Shown: positions 1 to 8,935, counted from the stretch's first letter. The stretch: 58,739 bases of DNA from Gammaproteobacteria bacterium (GCA_009937615.1 JAACFB010000018.1:1-58739); one strand, 5' to 3'. Program-made: numbers and translations. Notes: generated from the letters alone by a model not told the origin.

Positions 1-254
1 CGTAAACAGCACCAGCGATATCCCAGTCCAGGTCCAGCGCTCGAATGCGGTGCACGATATCGCGTGAGCGCAGCGCGATGTCGGGTCTGCCCAGCACCTC
101 GGCCGAATAGCGCTCGAGCTCCGGTTTCGGCACCCGGATCCACTCGTAGCCGGCCACGGTCTCCACGTTGTGGCCGGCATGCTCCTCAGCGGGGGCAGTC
201 CCTGCCAACAGCAGAACGAGCGCGGGCGCAATCCGAACCCACAGGTGCGCCATG
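1..254 (-). CDS. Partial exported protein, probable alpha/beta hydrolase N-terminus
   Basis: The first 84 residues of a protein that continues past the left edge of the window. The N-terminus is a clear signal peptide (hydrophobic run at about residues 5-19, then an Ala-x-Ala-type site). A segment near residue 70 (RIRALDLDWDIAGAVY) resembles the 'aromatic-WDVG/WDIG' stretch near the start of the two alpha/beta hydrolases at 54592-56052 and 56097-57485, so I infer the same exported hydrolase family. The catalytic part is not in the window. It lies 63 bases downstream of the amidohydrolase gene on the same strand and is probably cotranscribed with it. The ATG at 254 is the only good start in front of the signal peptide, though the ribosome-binding site is weak. 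Confidence 0.6.
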
Positions 255-317
255 TTGCCCGCGCTGGCGCAGCGCACGGTCACAGGAAAATGCGTTCCGG
301 TTGCAGTGACACGTCGA

Positions 318-2285
318 CTAGTAGCCGCTGGCGCCGTTGAGAAACGGTGGCGCGACCGGCGTTGCTTCCCATCGCCAGGCTGTCGTCGGCGTCTGCTTGT
401 CGAACGTCCAGTCGACGCTGTCGACATCGAATCGCAGCGTGTTGCCCCTGAGCTCAGGCGCTTCATAGGCCACCCTGCCGCCGGTCAACGTCATGATCGA
501 CGTCAGCGTATCGAGTTCCTCGACCGGCAGGGCGAGGTAATCGCCATTCAGGATCACGATGTCGGCCAGTTTGCCCGGTTCGATCGATCCGATCGCGTGT
601 TCCTTCCAGAGCGGATACGCGCCGTAACGTGTCATCATCAGCAGCAGCGTAATGCGGTCGGGCACGGCTTCCTCAGCGAGGCCCCAGGGGTCACCGTTGT
701 CGTCCTTGCGCGTAAGCCAGTTGACGCCATCCTCGAATGGCGACGCCCGCAGCCGGCCATAGTTGCCGAAGGTACCGATGACCGCGTTGACGCCGGCCTT
801 GAGCATGCTGGCGACCGGTGCGTTCATCGTCAGGTATTCCTCACCGTAGTCCTCTTCGATGATCTTGGTGTTCTCGGTGTCGAAGTTGCAGGAAAACGTC
901 TGACCGAGCCGGGCCGCGAGCTCGATCTGGTCCTGCCGGACGCCGAAGCAGTGGTCGGCCTGGATACGCAGCTGCCGGATCCGTTCGTCGGGCATGTGTG
1001 CCTGGTAGGTTTTTACAAGTACGTCCAGCGCACCGTCACCGGCGACGTGCCAGCCAGGAATACCCGATATACGGCCTTCGCCGGCCAGCTCGGCCAGCGT
1101 CGCGAGGTGTTCGAGACGACGTCCCCGGTTCGGCACGATGTTTTCGTCGGTGATGCCGGGAATATCGAGGTCCGGCGTCAGCGGCGGGCACTGCTCGCGG
1201 CGTTTGACCGACTCGTCGGCGGGAATCGTCGCGCACCAGCCAACCCCGCCGGCATCGATGCCGCCGACACTGCTGCCGATGCTCCAGAAATAGTCCGAGC
1301 CATAGCCGGTCCAGTCGCCAATTCGGCGGTAGGACTCTTTTATGTTGGCCGTAAACGGCTGCAGCCAGCGATGGCCCCAGGCCAGGCGCATGGGCATCAT
1401 GTCGTTGCGATCGAGATGCGCTGACGCGCTGAAACCGCCTTCGCACTGCAGGTGCGTCTTGTGCGTGGTTACGCCGAGCTGGATGTTGACCTGCATGGCT
1501 TCCAAGTAGCCCTTGATGTAACGGTCGAAACTTCCAGTCTGCGTATTGATGATGTCGATTTTGGCGCAACGGTCGAAGTCGTTGTATTCGCCGGATGTGC
1601 CCGTTTCTCGATCGACAAGCCAGTAATCGTCGGGGAGCGTATTGCCGTAATAGGCTTCGAAGGCTTCGATTGCACGGGTGCTCAGGACCGAGCCGCCACG
1701 CGTGGTCACGTACGACGGATGGTCCGGCGCAAGCTCGTCCAGGCGCTGCCGCGACAGCGTTGTGCCGAATGCCTTTACGGCCGCATCAGGCGGGCGGGCA
1801 TTGACGCGGATCCAGTTGCCGGCCGGAATCTGTTTTGCCCGCGCCGCGATGGCCTGTTCAACCGTTGCAACGAGTTCGTCAGGATCCTCTACGCGGATTC
1901 GCAGTTCGAGCATCTCCGGAATGCTCCGGATCACCCACGGAAAGTCGAGCGTGTGCTCGTACAGATGATTATGGGTATCGATCAGGCCGGGAATGACGGA
2001 GTTGCCCCTGGCGTCGATGACTTCGGTCCAGTCTGCGGCCAGGGCCCGGATCTCGGCGTTGCTGCCAACCGCGAGGATTCGGTCGCCGCGAATGGCTACC
2101 GCCTCGGCAATCGTAACCTCACTCGGATCGTCGTTATCGGCTGTTATGACCTGGCCATTGACAATGATCGTCTCGGCGTACGGCGAGACGCCCGCATGTG
2201 CGGTGAAGCTGAAAAAAAGCGCGACCAGCAGCCACGATAAGCGACAAACAAGCGTGCGATCTGCACGACGTAGATGACTCTGCAT
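318..2285 (-). CDS. Exported amidohydrolase family 3 (YtcJ-like) protein
   Basis: 655 residues. A signal peptide covers about residues 1-31 (hydrophobic LSWLLVALFFSF run ending AHA). The N-terminal beta-sandwich strand (IIVNGQVITAD, EAVAIRGDRILAVG) leads into the metal motif PGLIDTHNHL with His105 and His107, and the C-terminus has the family's IGSIEPGKLADIVILNGD segment. Enzymes of this family hydrolyse C-N bonds in amides or cyclic ureides with a metal-activated water; the substrate cannot be read from sequence. The usual late Asp motif (GSDAP-like) reads GTFGNYG here, so metal binding may be unusual. The protein should be periplasmic. It is divergent from the quinoprotein dehydrogenase at 2497 and probably forms an operon with the partial hydrolase gene downstream. 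Confidence 0.85.
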   Translation of the reverse strand: MQSHLRRADRTLVCRLSWLLVALFFSFTAHAGVSPYAETIIVNGQVITADNDDPSEVTIAEAVAIRGDRILAVGSNAEIRALAADWTEVIDARGNSVIPGLIDTHNHLYEHTLDFPWVIRSIPEMLELRIRVEDPDELVATVEQAIAARAKQIPAGNWIRVNARPPDAAVKAFGTTLSRQRLDELAPDHPSYVTTRGGSVLSTRAIEAFEAYYGNTLPDDYWLVDRETGTSGEYNDFDRCAKIDIINTQTGSFDRYIKGYLEAMQVNIQLGVTTHKTHLQCEGGFSASAHLDRNDMMPMRLAWGHRWLQPFTANIKESYRRIGDWTGYGSDYFWSIGSSVGGIDAGGVGWCATIPADESVKRREQCPPLTPDLDIPGITDENIVPNRGRRLEHLATLAELAGEGRISGIPGWHVAGDGALDVLVKTYQAHMPDERIRQLRIQADHCFGVRQDQIELAARLGQTFSCNFDTENTKIIEEDYGEEYLTMNAPVASMLKAGVNAVIGTFGNYGRLRASPFEDGVNWLTRKDDNGDPWGLAEEAVPDRITLLLMMTRYGAYPLWKEHAIGSIEPGKLADIVILNGDYLALPVEELDTLTSIMTLTGGRVAYEAPELRGNTLRFDVDSVDWTFDKQTPTTAWRWEATPVAPPFLNGASGY

Positions 2286-2354
2286 GATGTCCCCTTGTCG
2301 ACCGGCCGAACACTGCTCGATGGGCAGTTACCTCAGGCCGCAGCCGTTAATATA

Positions 2355-2367
2355 CTCCGATTCGGAG
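2355..2367. promoter_or_regulatory. Palindromic operator candidate
   Basis: A 13-base palindrome (CTCCGA, one central base, TCGGAG) lies in the 211-base region between the divergent amidohydrolase and quinoprotein dehydrogenase genes. Its position suits a regulator binding site serving either promoter. No binding protein can be named from the sequence. Confidence 0.35.
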
Positions 2368-2378
2368 CGCTGTCGAAA

Positions 2379-2450
2379 GATTACGTGTGTCAGTTGATTA
2401 CGTATGTAAATATTGAGTCTGTAAGTTAATTGCGCCTGTAAATTAGCTGC
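2379..2450. repeat. Short degenerate direct repeats in divergent promoter region
   Basis: GATTACGTGTGT at 2379 is repeated as GATTACGTATGT at 2396, 17 bases on. CTGTAAGTTAATTG at 2419 is repeated as CTGTAAATTAGCTG at 2436, again 17 bases on. TGTAA also occurs at 2405, so an AT-rich unit recurs about every 15-17 bases through the promoter region of the quinoprotein gene. This could be a set of binding sites for a DNA-bending or regulatory protein; the function is unknown. Confidence 0.4.
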
Positions 2451-2496
2451 CATATGCGTTCAACGTGCGTGCAAAAACACTGATGAGGAGGATCCC

Positions 2497-4275
2497 ATGA
2501 GGGATGCCGGAAATAGCGTGACGGGGCATCGTCTGAAACAACTGCTGGTCGCTCTGTTGTCATGTATCGCTACCGTCGCCGGCGCACAGAGCGATTCATT
2601 CGAACCCGTTACCACCGAGATGCTCGTAAGCCCGGATCCCGGCGACTGGCTGATGCTGGGGCGAACCTACGATGAGCAGCGATTCAGCCCGCTGGGCCAG
2701 GTCAACAAAGATAACGTCAGTGACTTGCGCATGGCCTGGACGAGAGGCTTGCCGGCGGGCACCGAGTCGACAATTCCGATCGTTTACGCGGGCGTGATGT
2801 ACCTGGTTTCGCCGATCAATTCGGTGCTGGCTCTCGATGCGACGACGGGCGACCTTGTCTGGGAGTATAAACGGCAGGGTGACGAGCGGGTTAACCTTGC
2901 AGCAGTAAGAGGAACCAGTTCGAAATCGCTGGCGATTTACCACGACCTGGTCTTTTACACGTCCCCCGACGGCTATCTCGTCGCCATCGATGCACGCGAC
3001 GGCAGCGTGCGTTGGGAGGTCGAATCGTACGAGCCCGGCTCCGGTGCATCGAATACGTCGGCACCGATCGTGGTAGAGGGGAAAGTGATTACTGCCCGGG
3101 CCTGCAAGGATCAGGCGAACTGTTTCATTGCTGCGCACGATGCACTGACCGGTGAAGAAGCCTGGAAATTCTATACGGCGCCGGCGGAGGGCGAGCCTGG
3201 CGGTGACACCTGGGGCGATGTGCCGACGGCAAAACGCGTCGCTTCGCTGTGGGGACTGCCGGGTTCTTACGACCCGAAAAAGCGCTTGATTTACTGGGGT
3301 ACCGCCAATCCGCAGCCGTACACGCGGCTCAGTCGTCACGGTGATCCGGACGGCACCTCGCGCACAGCGCCGGCCGATTTGTACAGCAACTCGACCCTGG
3401 CTCTGCATGCCGAAACCGGTGAGCTGGCCTGGTACTACCAGCACCTGCCGGGTGACGACTGGGACGCCGACCACACCCATGAAAGGGTGCTCGCGCGCAC
3501 ACGCATCAACCCCGACCCGAAGGCCGTGAAATGGATCAATCCGGACATTCGGCCTGGAGAGCAACGTGATGTCGTGGTTCACATCGGCGAGGGCGGCGGG
3601 ATGTGGGTGCTGGACCAGGAAACGGGAGAGTTTCTCTGGGCCATGCCGTTTCCAGTCGATGTCCCGGAGTTCAATATCAAGAATATCGACGTTACTACCG
3701 GCAAGACCGAGATCAACTGGGACAACGTCTTTAAGAAGGACAAGGATTCAGTCATCACCTGTTTCCACAACACCCGGAGTTACTGGCCCATGGCCTATCA
3801 CCCGGGGACCAATGCAATTTACGTGGCGTTCCATGACTACTGCCTCGGCATGACGGCGGACCTGTCGAGCCCGACCGGCTATACCAATCGTGCCGGCCTC
3901 CTGCGTCCGGGGGTCGATCCCGATAAGGCCTATGCGCTGGCAAAAGTCGACCTCGCCAGCGGCGAGCTTACGCGTCTCTACGAGGGCGGCATTCCCGGCA
4001 ACGGGGCGGTGCTGGCGACTGCGGGCGACCTCATCTTCTGGGGCGATGTCAACCGGCGCTTCAGGGCTTTCGACGCGGAAAACGGTGAGATACTCTGGGA
4101 ATCGATTCTGGGCGGCGTCATTCAGATGAGCACGATCAGCTACGCCGTGGACGGCAAACAGTACGTTGCGGTGATGACCGGCGACGGGAAGTCAGCGACC
4201 CGCAACCCGGTCAACCTGTCGGGCGTGACGGTTCCACGGGGACACAATGCCGTTTACGTCTTCGCCTTGCCCTGA
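2497..4275 (+). CDS. Exported PQQ-dependent (quinoprotein) alcohol dehydrogenase
   Basis: 592 residues with a signal peptide (about residues 1-30, ending AGA). The body is an eight-bladed quinoprotein propeller with repeated tryptophan-docking stretches (for example ALDATTGDLVWEY, AIDARDGSVRWEV, AFDAENGEILWES). The active-site segment GDDWDADH has Trp322-Asp323-Ala324-Asp325. In PQQ alcohol dehydrogenases the first Asp is catalytic, and an extra Asp two residues on is the signature of lanthanide-dependent enzymes such as XoxF and PedH. The expected role is periplasmic oxidation of an alcohol with electrons passed to a cytochrome c; none is encoded next to it. A strong GAGGAGG ribosome-binding site sits just upstream of the ATG. 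A close paralogue is at 40968-42746. Confidence 0.9.
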   Translation: MRDAGNSVTGHRLKQLLVALLSCIATVAGAQSDSFEPVTTEMLVSPDPGDWLMLGRTYDEQRFSPLGQVNKDNVSDLRMAWTRGLPAGTESTIPIVYAGVMYLVSPINSVLALDATTGDLVWEYKRQGDERVNLAAVRGTSSKSLAIYHDLVFYTSPDGYLVAIDARDGSVRWEVESYEPGSGASNTSAPIVVEGKVITARACKDQANCFIAAHDALTGEEAWKFYTAPAEGEPGGDTWGDVPTAKRVASLWGLPGSYDPKKRLIYWGTANPQPYTRLSRHGDPDGTSRTAPADLYSNSTLALHAETGELAWYYQHLPGDDWDADHTHERVLARTRINPDPKAVKWINPDIRPGEQRDVVVHIGEGGGMWVLDQETGEFLWAMPFPVDVPEFNIKNIDVTTGKTEINWDNVFKKDKDSVITCFHNTRSYWPMAYHPGTNAIYVAFHDYCLGMTADLSSPTGYTNRAGLLRPGVDPDKAYALAKVDLASGELTRLYEGGIPGNGAVLATAGDLIFWGDVNRRFRAFDAENGEILWESILGGVIQMSTISYAVDGKQYVAVMTGDGKSATRNPVNLSGVTVPRGHNAVYVFALP

Positions 4276-4483
4276 GGGGGCTGTTTATAGCGCAGCCGGC
4301 TGATGACGACAGCGTGCGATTTTCTGCAATGATCTGAGGGGCCCGGAATCACTGTGACCCGTCACCCCGCTCCGGGTAGCGAATCGGCATGCATAGCCGT
4401 GATGATGGCAGGGCCGCGCTGTGCGCGATAACATGCGCAGGACAAGAAGCGGTTCAGCAACCGTCTAATTTAGGGGATGCAGC

Positions 4484-4963
4484 ATGACTGACGCAGCGAA
4501 TCTGATTCTGGGGTCGCCTCTGGGTGCGGAGCTCACGCAGGAGGAAGCGGCCCTGCTCGGCAGCCTCATGACGCTTCGTGAGCTGACAGACGGAGAATTT
4601 CTTATTACGGAGGGCACCAGGGACGATTCGCTGCACGTGCTACTGAATGGGAAGCTCGAGGTCGTGAAACACACCGGCGCCGACGAGTCGGCAAGTCTTG
4701 CCATACTGAGACAGGGAGAACTGGCCGGCGAACTAAGCTTTATCGACGACGAACCTCACACCGTCGGGCTGCGCGCCCTTTGCGACACGCAGGTGCTCAG
4801 CCTGAGGCGGGAGGCATTCGAAGGTATCGTCAACGCGAACTCACAACTCGTTTACAAAGTCATGCGTGCTATTGCGCGCTCTGCGCATCGAATCGTGCAT
4901 CGGATGAACCATGAGTTCATCGAACTCAGTAACTATATTTTCAAACAACACGGACGTTACTGA
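4484..4963 (+). CDS. Cyclic nucleotide-binding domain protein
   Basis: 159 residues, nearly all a single cNMP-binding (CAP_ED) beta-roll from about residue 15 to 130: entry strand DGEFLITEGTRDDSLHVLLNGKLEVVK and phosphate-cassette region RQGELAGELSFIDDEPHTVGLRA. There is no helix-turn-helix after the roll, only a helical tail, so it is not a CRP/FNR-type transcription factor. It could be a regulatory subunit or a stand-alone effector domain. It is flanked by a quinoprotein gene upstream and a convergent gene downstream and appears monocistronic, with about 208 bases of upstream sequence. Confidence 0.8.
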   Translation: MTDAANLILGSPLGAELTQEEAALLGSLMTLRELTDGEFLITEGTRDDSLHVLLNGKLEVVKHTGADESASLAILRQGELAGELSFIDDEPHTVGLRALCDTQVLSLRREAFEGIVNANSQLVYKVMRAIARSAHRIVHRMNHEFIELSNYIFKQHGRY

Positions 4964-5073
4964 ACCAGCTGCCCGATGGGTTGCGGCGGTGCGTTGTGTG
5001 CACGCAGCTTCCCGGACCTGATACGCGATTTACAGGGATCGCACTGGGGCGGCCGGAATCATCGGTCGACAGC

Positions 5074-5104
5074 GCTGTTCCCGGCGCAAGGTCACGGGAA
5101 CAGC
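5074..5104. terminator. Hairpin between convergent genes
   Basis: A perfect 10-base inverted repeat (GCTGTTCCCG and CGGGAACAGC) encloses an 11-base loop. It lies between the convergent ends of the cyclic-nucleotide-binding gene and the exported protein at 5139. There is no strong T run, so it may act as a bidirectional terminator or only as an mRNA-stabilising stem. Confidence 0.55.
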
Positions 5105-5138
5105 ACTTGATTTCTTGTCGTTGCGTCAGATAAGGGAA

Positions 5139-5720
5139 TTAACTCGACGGGCCGACTTCAACCGTCATCGCGATGGCTTCCGTAACCGTGATGATGACCA
5201 GGTCGCCGACTTCGGCTCTTTTCAGATTCTCCGGATTGCGCGCGACATACTCGTTCACGGCGCCGTCCGGGCCTTTCAACTTGAAGGTGTTGGCTTCGAG
5301 ATTGATTTCTTCGACAGTCGCCGTGACGACCTGTGCATCCATCATGGCGAATCCCGGCATTTCGCCTTTCTCAGTCCGAGCCATGGCCGATAATTCACCC
5401 GCCTCGGGTTCCAGGCCTTCATTAGCGACGACTTCTATTGACAGGGTTTCCACGTACTCGGCGCTGACGATATCGCCCACCGACACCTGATCCAGGTTGC
5501 GCGCTTCCTCACTCGCTACGAATGAAACGGCATTGCCCTGGGGTCCGCGCAGCGTAACTTCCCGCGTTTCATGGTTAATTGCCTCGACCAGTGCCGTGAT
5601 GTTCGCCGACTGGCTGACGTACAAAGAAGGTCTTTCTGTCATGGCCGGGTCATCCGCGGCGATGGCGAGTGTGCTTCCTGCGAGCAGTGCTGCGACGCAC
5701 GTGTATTGCCTGAAATTCAT
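5139..5720 (-). CDS. Exported protein with two tandem beta-rich repeats, function unknown
   Basis: 193 residues if started at the ATG at 5720, which places a good signal peptide (YTCVAALLAGSTLAIA) at the N-terminus; an earlier in-frame start at 5780 would add a non-hydrophobic leader. The mature part has two similar blocks of about 55 residues. Each begins TALVEAIN / TATVEEIN, runs through VTLRGPQGNAVSFVA / FKLKGPDGAVNEYVA and ends with VGDIVSAEYVE / VGDLVIITVTE. This is the pattern of an internally duplicated small beta-barrel, as in some DUF5666-like periplasmic proteins. No catalytic motif is visible. It is convergent with the cyclic-nucleotide-binding gene. Confidence 0.65.
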   Translation of the reverse strand: MNFRQYTCVAALLAGSTLAIAADDPAMTERPSLYVSQSANITALVEAINHETREVTLRGPQGNAVSFVASEEARNLDQVSVGDIVSAEYVETLSIEVVANEGLEPEAGELSAMARTEKGEMPGFAMMDAQVVTATVEEINLEANTFKLKGPDGAVNEYVARNPENLKRAEVGDLVIITVTEAIAMTVEVGPSS

Positions 5721-5852
5721 TGTTGCAGTCCCGTTTGTTTTAAGAGTGCGCATGGTATCGGCTGGTGTTTTACGCCGCAATCAGTTTCGGGTTTTGCGAT
5801 TGACGCCCGAGCATTTCCGGACTGTCGTGATCCAGGTGCCGCTAACGCAGTG

Positions 5853-5858
5853 TATAAT
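5853..5858 (+). promoter_or_regulatory. -10-like TATAAT upstream of Rieske oxygenase gene
   Basis: A perfect TATAAT lies 28 bases upstream of the proposed TTG start at 5887, which would give a 5' leader of about 20 bases. No convincing -35 hexamer is found at the right spacing, so the promoter is tentative. Its position supports the downstream start over the long upstream extension of the open frame. Confidence 0.4.
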
Positions 5859-5886
5859 AACCCTGTATAAATTGCGGAAAGTCATT

Positions 5887-7089
5887 TTGGCGGAACAATC
5901 AAGCAGTACTAAGTCCCTGGCCGGCGACGGCCGGCCCGGCGCTCCTCTTGCACCGTGGACGTATAGCAATTCAGAGCTTTTCGAACTCGAGTACACAGAG
6001 TTTTTTCTCAAGCGCTGGCAGTTCGTTGGCCACGTTAATGACGTAGTCGGGATTGGCGATTACATCACTGCAGATATCGGGCGCGACAATGTTTTTGTCG
6101 TTCGCGGCAAGGATGAGGAGCTGCGCGCATTCCTAAACGTATGCAGGCACCGTGCATCACGAATTCTGGAGGGAGCTGGCACGTGCCGTGGCGTCATCCG
6201 ATGTCCTTATCACGGTTGGACCTATCAGTTCGATGGTTCGTTGATGGCGATTCCGCAACAGGATGACTTTCCAGATATTGATCGGGCCGACTATGGCCTG
6301 CGGGCGGTTCAGCTCGAGGTATTCAACGGCCTTATTTTCATACGCGTAGCCGGCAGCGGGCGGAGCGTGGCCGAGCAGTTCTCGCACACTGCAGATTTCT
6401 TTGAGAAGTACGATGTTGCCAACTACGAGCAAATTGCCCCGTCGACTGCCGAGATCTGGGACGTCAACTGGAAAGTGGCCTGGGACAACTACCTGGAAAA
6501 TTATCATATTGCGATCGGGCATCCCGGGCTACAACGAATGTTGATTGAGGACAGCGAGGCGGATGACCTCTCCAGCGGTGTCAGCTATGGCATTTTTGTG
6601 TTCAAGGATATGCCGTCGAAGGTGGAGGAAGAGCGCCGTTACCAGGAGCTGCTGCAGCATGCCGATTATCGACTGCCGGATGATCTGAAGGGCAAATGGG
6701 TACAGTTCGGGCTGGCGCCCAATCTCGGACTGGACCTCTATCCCGAAATGCTGGACCTGTTTCGTCTTGTGCCGCTGGCGCCGGACAAGACAATGATTCA
6801 TGCCGCGTACTACGGACACAAAAACCCTACGCCAGAAGAAATGGAGCTGCGCCGACTCAATATCCAGATCAATGAGCGCGTCAACGAGGAAGACAGGCAG
6901 CTGTGTACGCGCGTGCAGCAGGGGCTGTCTACCTATCGCTATCGGCCGGGCCCGCTTTCGCAGCAGGAAACCACCATCTTCAATTTTCACGAAATGCTGC
7001 GAAAAAAACTTCCCGTGATGTCACTTGAACGTGAACCCGGCGAAGGATTGGTCGCCGTCGAAAACGACGCGATGCAGAAACAGGGGTAG
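5887..7089 (+). CDS. Rieske non-heme iron oxygenase, alpha-subunit type
   Basis: 400 residues from a TTG start. The open frame extends back to 5497, but that part overlaps the divergent exported-protein gene and lacks homology-like sequence; a GGAAAG ribosome-binding site and a TATAAT lie just before 5887. A Rieske [2Fe-2S] motif is present as CRHR, then CPYHGW about 17 residues on. The mononuclear iron motif is seen in DNYLENYHIAIGHPGL (D-x2-x-H-x4-H type). Such enzymes hydroxylate or demethylate aromatic rings or quaternary amines with electrons from a separate reductase, which is not encoded nearby. The substrate is not deducible. It is followed by an MltF-like gene 156 bases downstream. 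Confidence 0.85.
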   Translation: MAEQSSSTKSLAGDGRPGAPLAPWTYSNSELFELEYTEFFLKRWQFVGHVNDVVGIGDYITADIGRDNVFVVRGKDEELRAFLNVCRHRASRILEGAGTCRGVIRCPYHGWTYQFDGSLMAIPQQDDFPDIDRADYGLRAVQLEVFNGLIFIRVAGSGRSVAEQFSHTADFFEKYDVANYEQIAPSTAEIWDVNWKVAWDNYLENYHIAIGHPGLQRMLIEDSEADDLSSGVSYGIFVFKDMPSKVEEERRYQELLQHADYRLPDDLKGKWVQFGLAPNLGLDLYPEMLDLFRLVPLAPDKTMIHAAYYGHKNPTPEEMELRRLNIQINERVNEEDRQLCTRVQQGLSTYRYRPGPLSQQETTIFNFHEMLRKKLPVMSLEREPGEGLVAVENDAMQKQG

Positions 7090-7245
7090 GCCGGTTTGGG
7101 CGGTACGCTTTGCACGGTTACGCACGCTACAGGGCGCAGTTCGCTCGAGGATCACGCGGCATTTCGATCGCCAGAGGCTCACTCGTAGCCGCAAGGCTCG
7201 CGCTGGAGTGACCGGGTTCGAGCAAAACCAAACGCCAGCGATCCT

Positions 7246-8832
7246 ATGCTCTATCGAAAACCAATCAGCACGCCGATTACAACCCAGTTAATTCTTCTTG
7301 CGTTGGTGCTCGCCGGCTGTGGTGGCGATCAGGAATCGCAGGTCGCCGATGGCCCCGAGGCGGCGCATGCGATCACCGGCGAAGTCCCGGAGACGGCGAC
7401 TGTCGACAGCGCGGCCGAAAAACCGCCAGTGAATCCATCGACTGGCGAGATGCTGCCGATGCCGTTCTCTGTCATCTGGCAGCCCTGGACGGGAGACTAT
7501 GACGGTATGCTCGAACGGCGGGTGATCCGGGCGTTGGTGCCTTACGGCGGCTACCAGTTCTACTATGACGAGGGACGGCCTCGCGGTGCGGTCTACGAAC
7601 TCGTGCAGCGATTCGAGTCGTATATCAACGAGCAGTTAAAGCGCAAACATGTAAAAGTTTACGTTGTCGTAATTCCGGTAAGCCGGGACGAACTGTTGCC
7701 CGCGCTGGACGCCGGCCATGCCGACTTTGCTGCGGCCGACCTGACGATTACCGATGAACGCCAGGAGCAATTCCGGTTCAGCCGGCCGCTGCTGACCGGG
7801 ATCAACGAGGTCGTCGTTACGGGCCCCGCGGCTCCGCCGCTCGATTCGATTGAATCTCTTGCCGGCCGGCAGATTCTGGTGCGTGAATCGAGCAGCTACC
7901 ATGAACACCTGCAGCGGCTGGCTGCCGAGATGAGAGTACGGAATCTGGAGCCCCCGAGCCTTGTTCCGGCCGACGAACTGTTGGAGGCCGAGGACATTCT
8001 CGAACTCGTGAATGCCGGGATGATCGGAATCACCGTCATGGATGACTATAAAGCGGAGTTCTGGAGCCAGGTATTTCCCGATATCGTCGTGCGCCAAGAC
8101 CTGGTGATCAACGAGCGTGGTTCGATCGCCTGGGCAACCCGCAAGGACAGCCAGGAGCTGGGCAAGGTACTCGATCAGTTTCTCCGCAAGTTCGGCAAGG
8201 GAACCCTCGTTGGCAACGATACCTATAACCGCTATCTGGCGGATGCGGCTCGCGTCCGGTGCGCGCATTCCGGGCAGAGTAGCGAGCGTTTGGAAGAGCT
8301 TGCGGCAATTTTTACCGCGTTCGGCGAGAAGTATGCGTTCGACTGGCTCATGCTCGCGGCGCAGGCGTTTCAGGAGTCTGGCCTGCGCCAGGACCGGCGC
8401 AGCCCCGCCGGCGCGGTCGGCATCATGCAGATCAAACCGTCAACGGCGGCGGACCGCAACGTCGGCATCGATGATGTCAGCAGCGTCGAAAATAACGTGC
8501 ACGCCGGCGCCAAGTACCTGCGCTTCCTGATCGAGCGGTATTTCGGCGATGATCGAATTAACGAACTCAATCAGTGGCTGCTGGGCCTTGCTGCCTACAA
8601 CGCGGGACCAGCGAAAGTGGCACAGCTCAGGCGGGAGGCGGAAAAAGAAGGCCACGATCCGAACAAATGGTTCGACAACGTCGAGATTATTGCGGCCCGC
8701 AGGATCGGCCGGGAAACCGTCACGTATGTCAGCAACATATTCAAATACTATGTCGGCTACCAGATCATCAGGGAACGCCGCGATCTGCGCTCGAATCGCT
8801 ACGGCACCGTATTGGCTGGCTGCAGCCCGTAG
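7246..8832 (+). CDS. mltF: MltF-like membrane-bound lytic murein transglycosylase
   Basis: 528 residues. A lipoprotein signal peptide has lipobox LAGC near residue 25, so the protein should be anchored to a membrane, most likely the outer one. A periplasmic solute-binding-type domain (about residues 75-330; RGAVYELVQRFESYINEQL, ADFAAADLTITDERQEQFRFS) is followed by a C-terminal SLT goose-lysozyme-like domain (about residues 345-500). That domain carries the catalytic Glu in AQAFQESGL and the partner motifs SPAGAVGIMQI and LGLAAYNAGPAKV. This two-domain order is that of MltF, which cleaves peptidoglycan glycan strands with formation of 1,6-anhydro ends. The length fits the family. Confidence 0.88.
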   Translation: MLYRKPISTPITTQLILLALVLAGCGGDQESQVADGPEAAHAITGEVPETATVDSAAEKPPVNPSTGEMLPMPFSVIWQPWTGDYDGMLERRVIRALVPYGGYQFYYDEGRPRGAVYELVQRFESYINEQLKRKHVKVYVVVIPVSRDELLPALDAGHADFAAADLTITDERQEQFRFSRPLLTGINEVVVTGPAAPPLDSIESLAGRQILVRESSSYHEHLQRLAAEMRVRNLEPPSLVPADELLEAEDILELVNAGMIGITVMDDYKAEFWSQVFPDIVVRQDLVINERGSIAWATRKDSQELGKVLDQFLRKFGKGTLVGNDTYNRYLADAARVRCAHSGQSSERLEELAAIFTAFGEKYAFDWLMLAAQAFQESGLRQDRRSPAGAVGIMQIKPSTAADRNVGIDDVSSVENNVHAGAKYLRFLIERYFGDDRINELNQWLLGLAAYNAGPAKVAQLRREAEKEGHDPNKWFDNVEIIAARRIGRETVTYVSNIFKYYVGYQIIRERRDLRSNRYGTVLAGCSP

Positions 8833-8935
8833 CCATCCGACTGCCACGCGCGTCCGCTATGGCCTCCGGGTTATCGTCATGCGCTCGTCTGTTACAAACT
8901 GTTCCAAATTCCACCGCGTTATCGGTTTCTGCGGA

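Noticed and set aside
168-1424. 418-codon plus-strand open frame antisense to the amidohydrolase gene
   Set aside because: It mirrors the minus-strand amidohydrolase in a GC-rich region, has no ribosome-binding site and encodes no recognisable domain.
2596-3582. 328-codon minus-strand open frame inside the quinoprotein gene
   Set aside because: Antisense shadow; the plus-strand protein is full-length with clear motifs.
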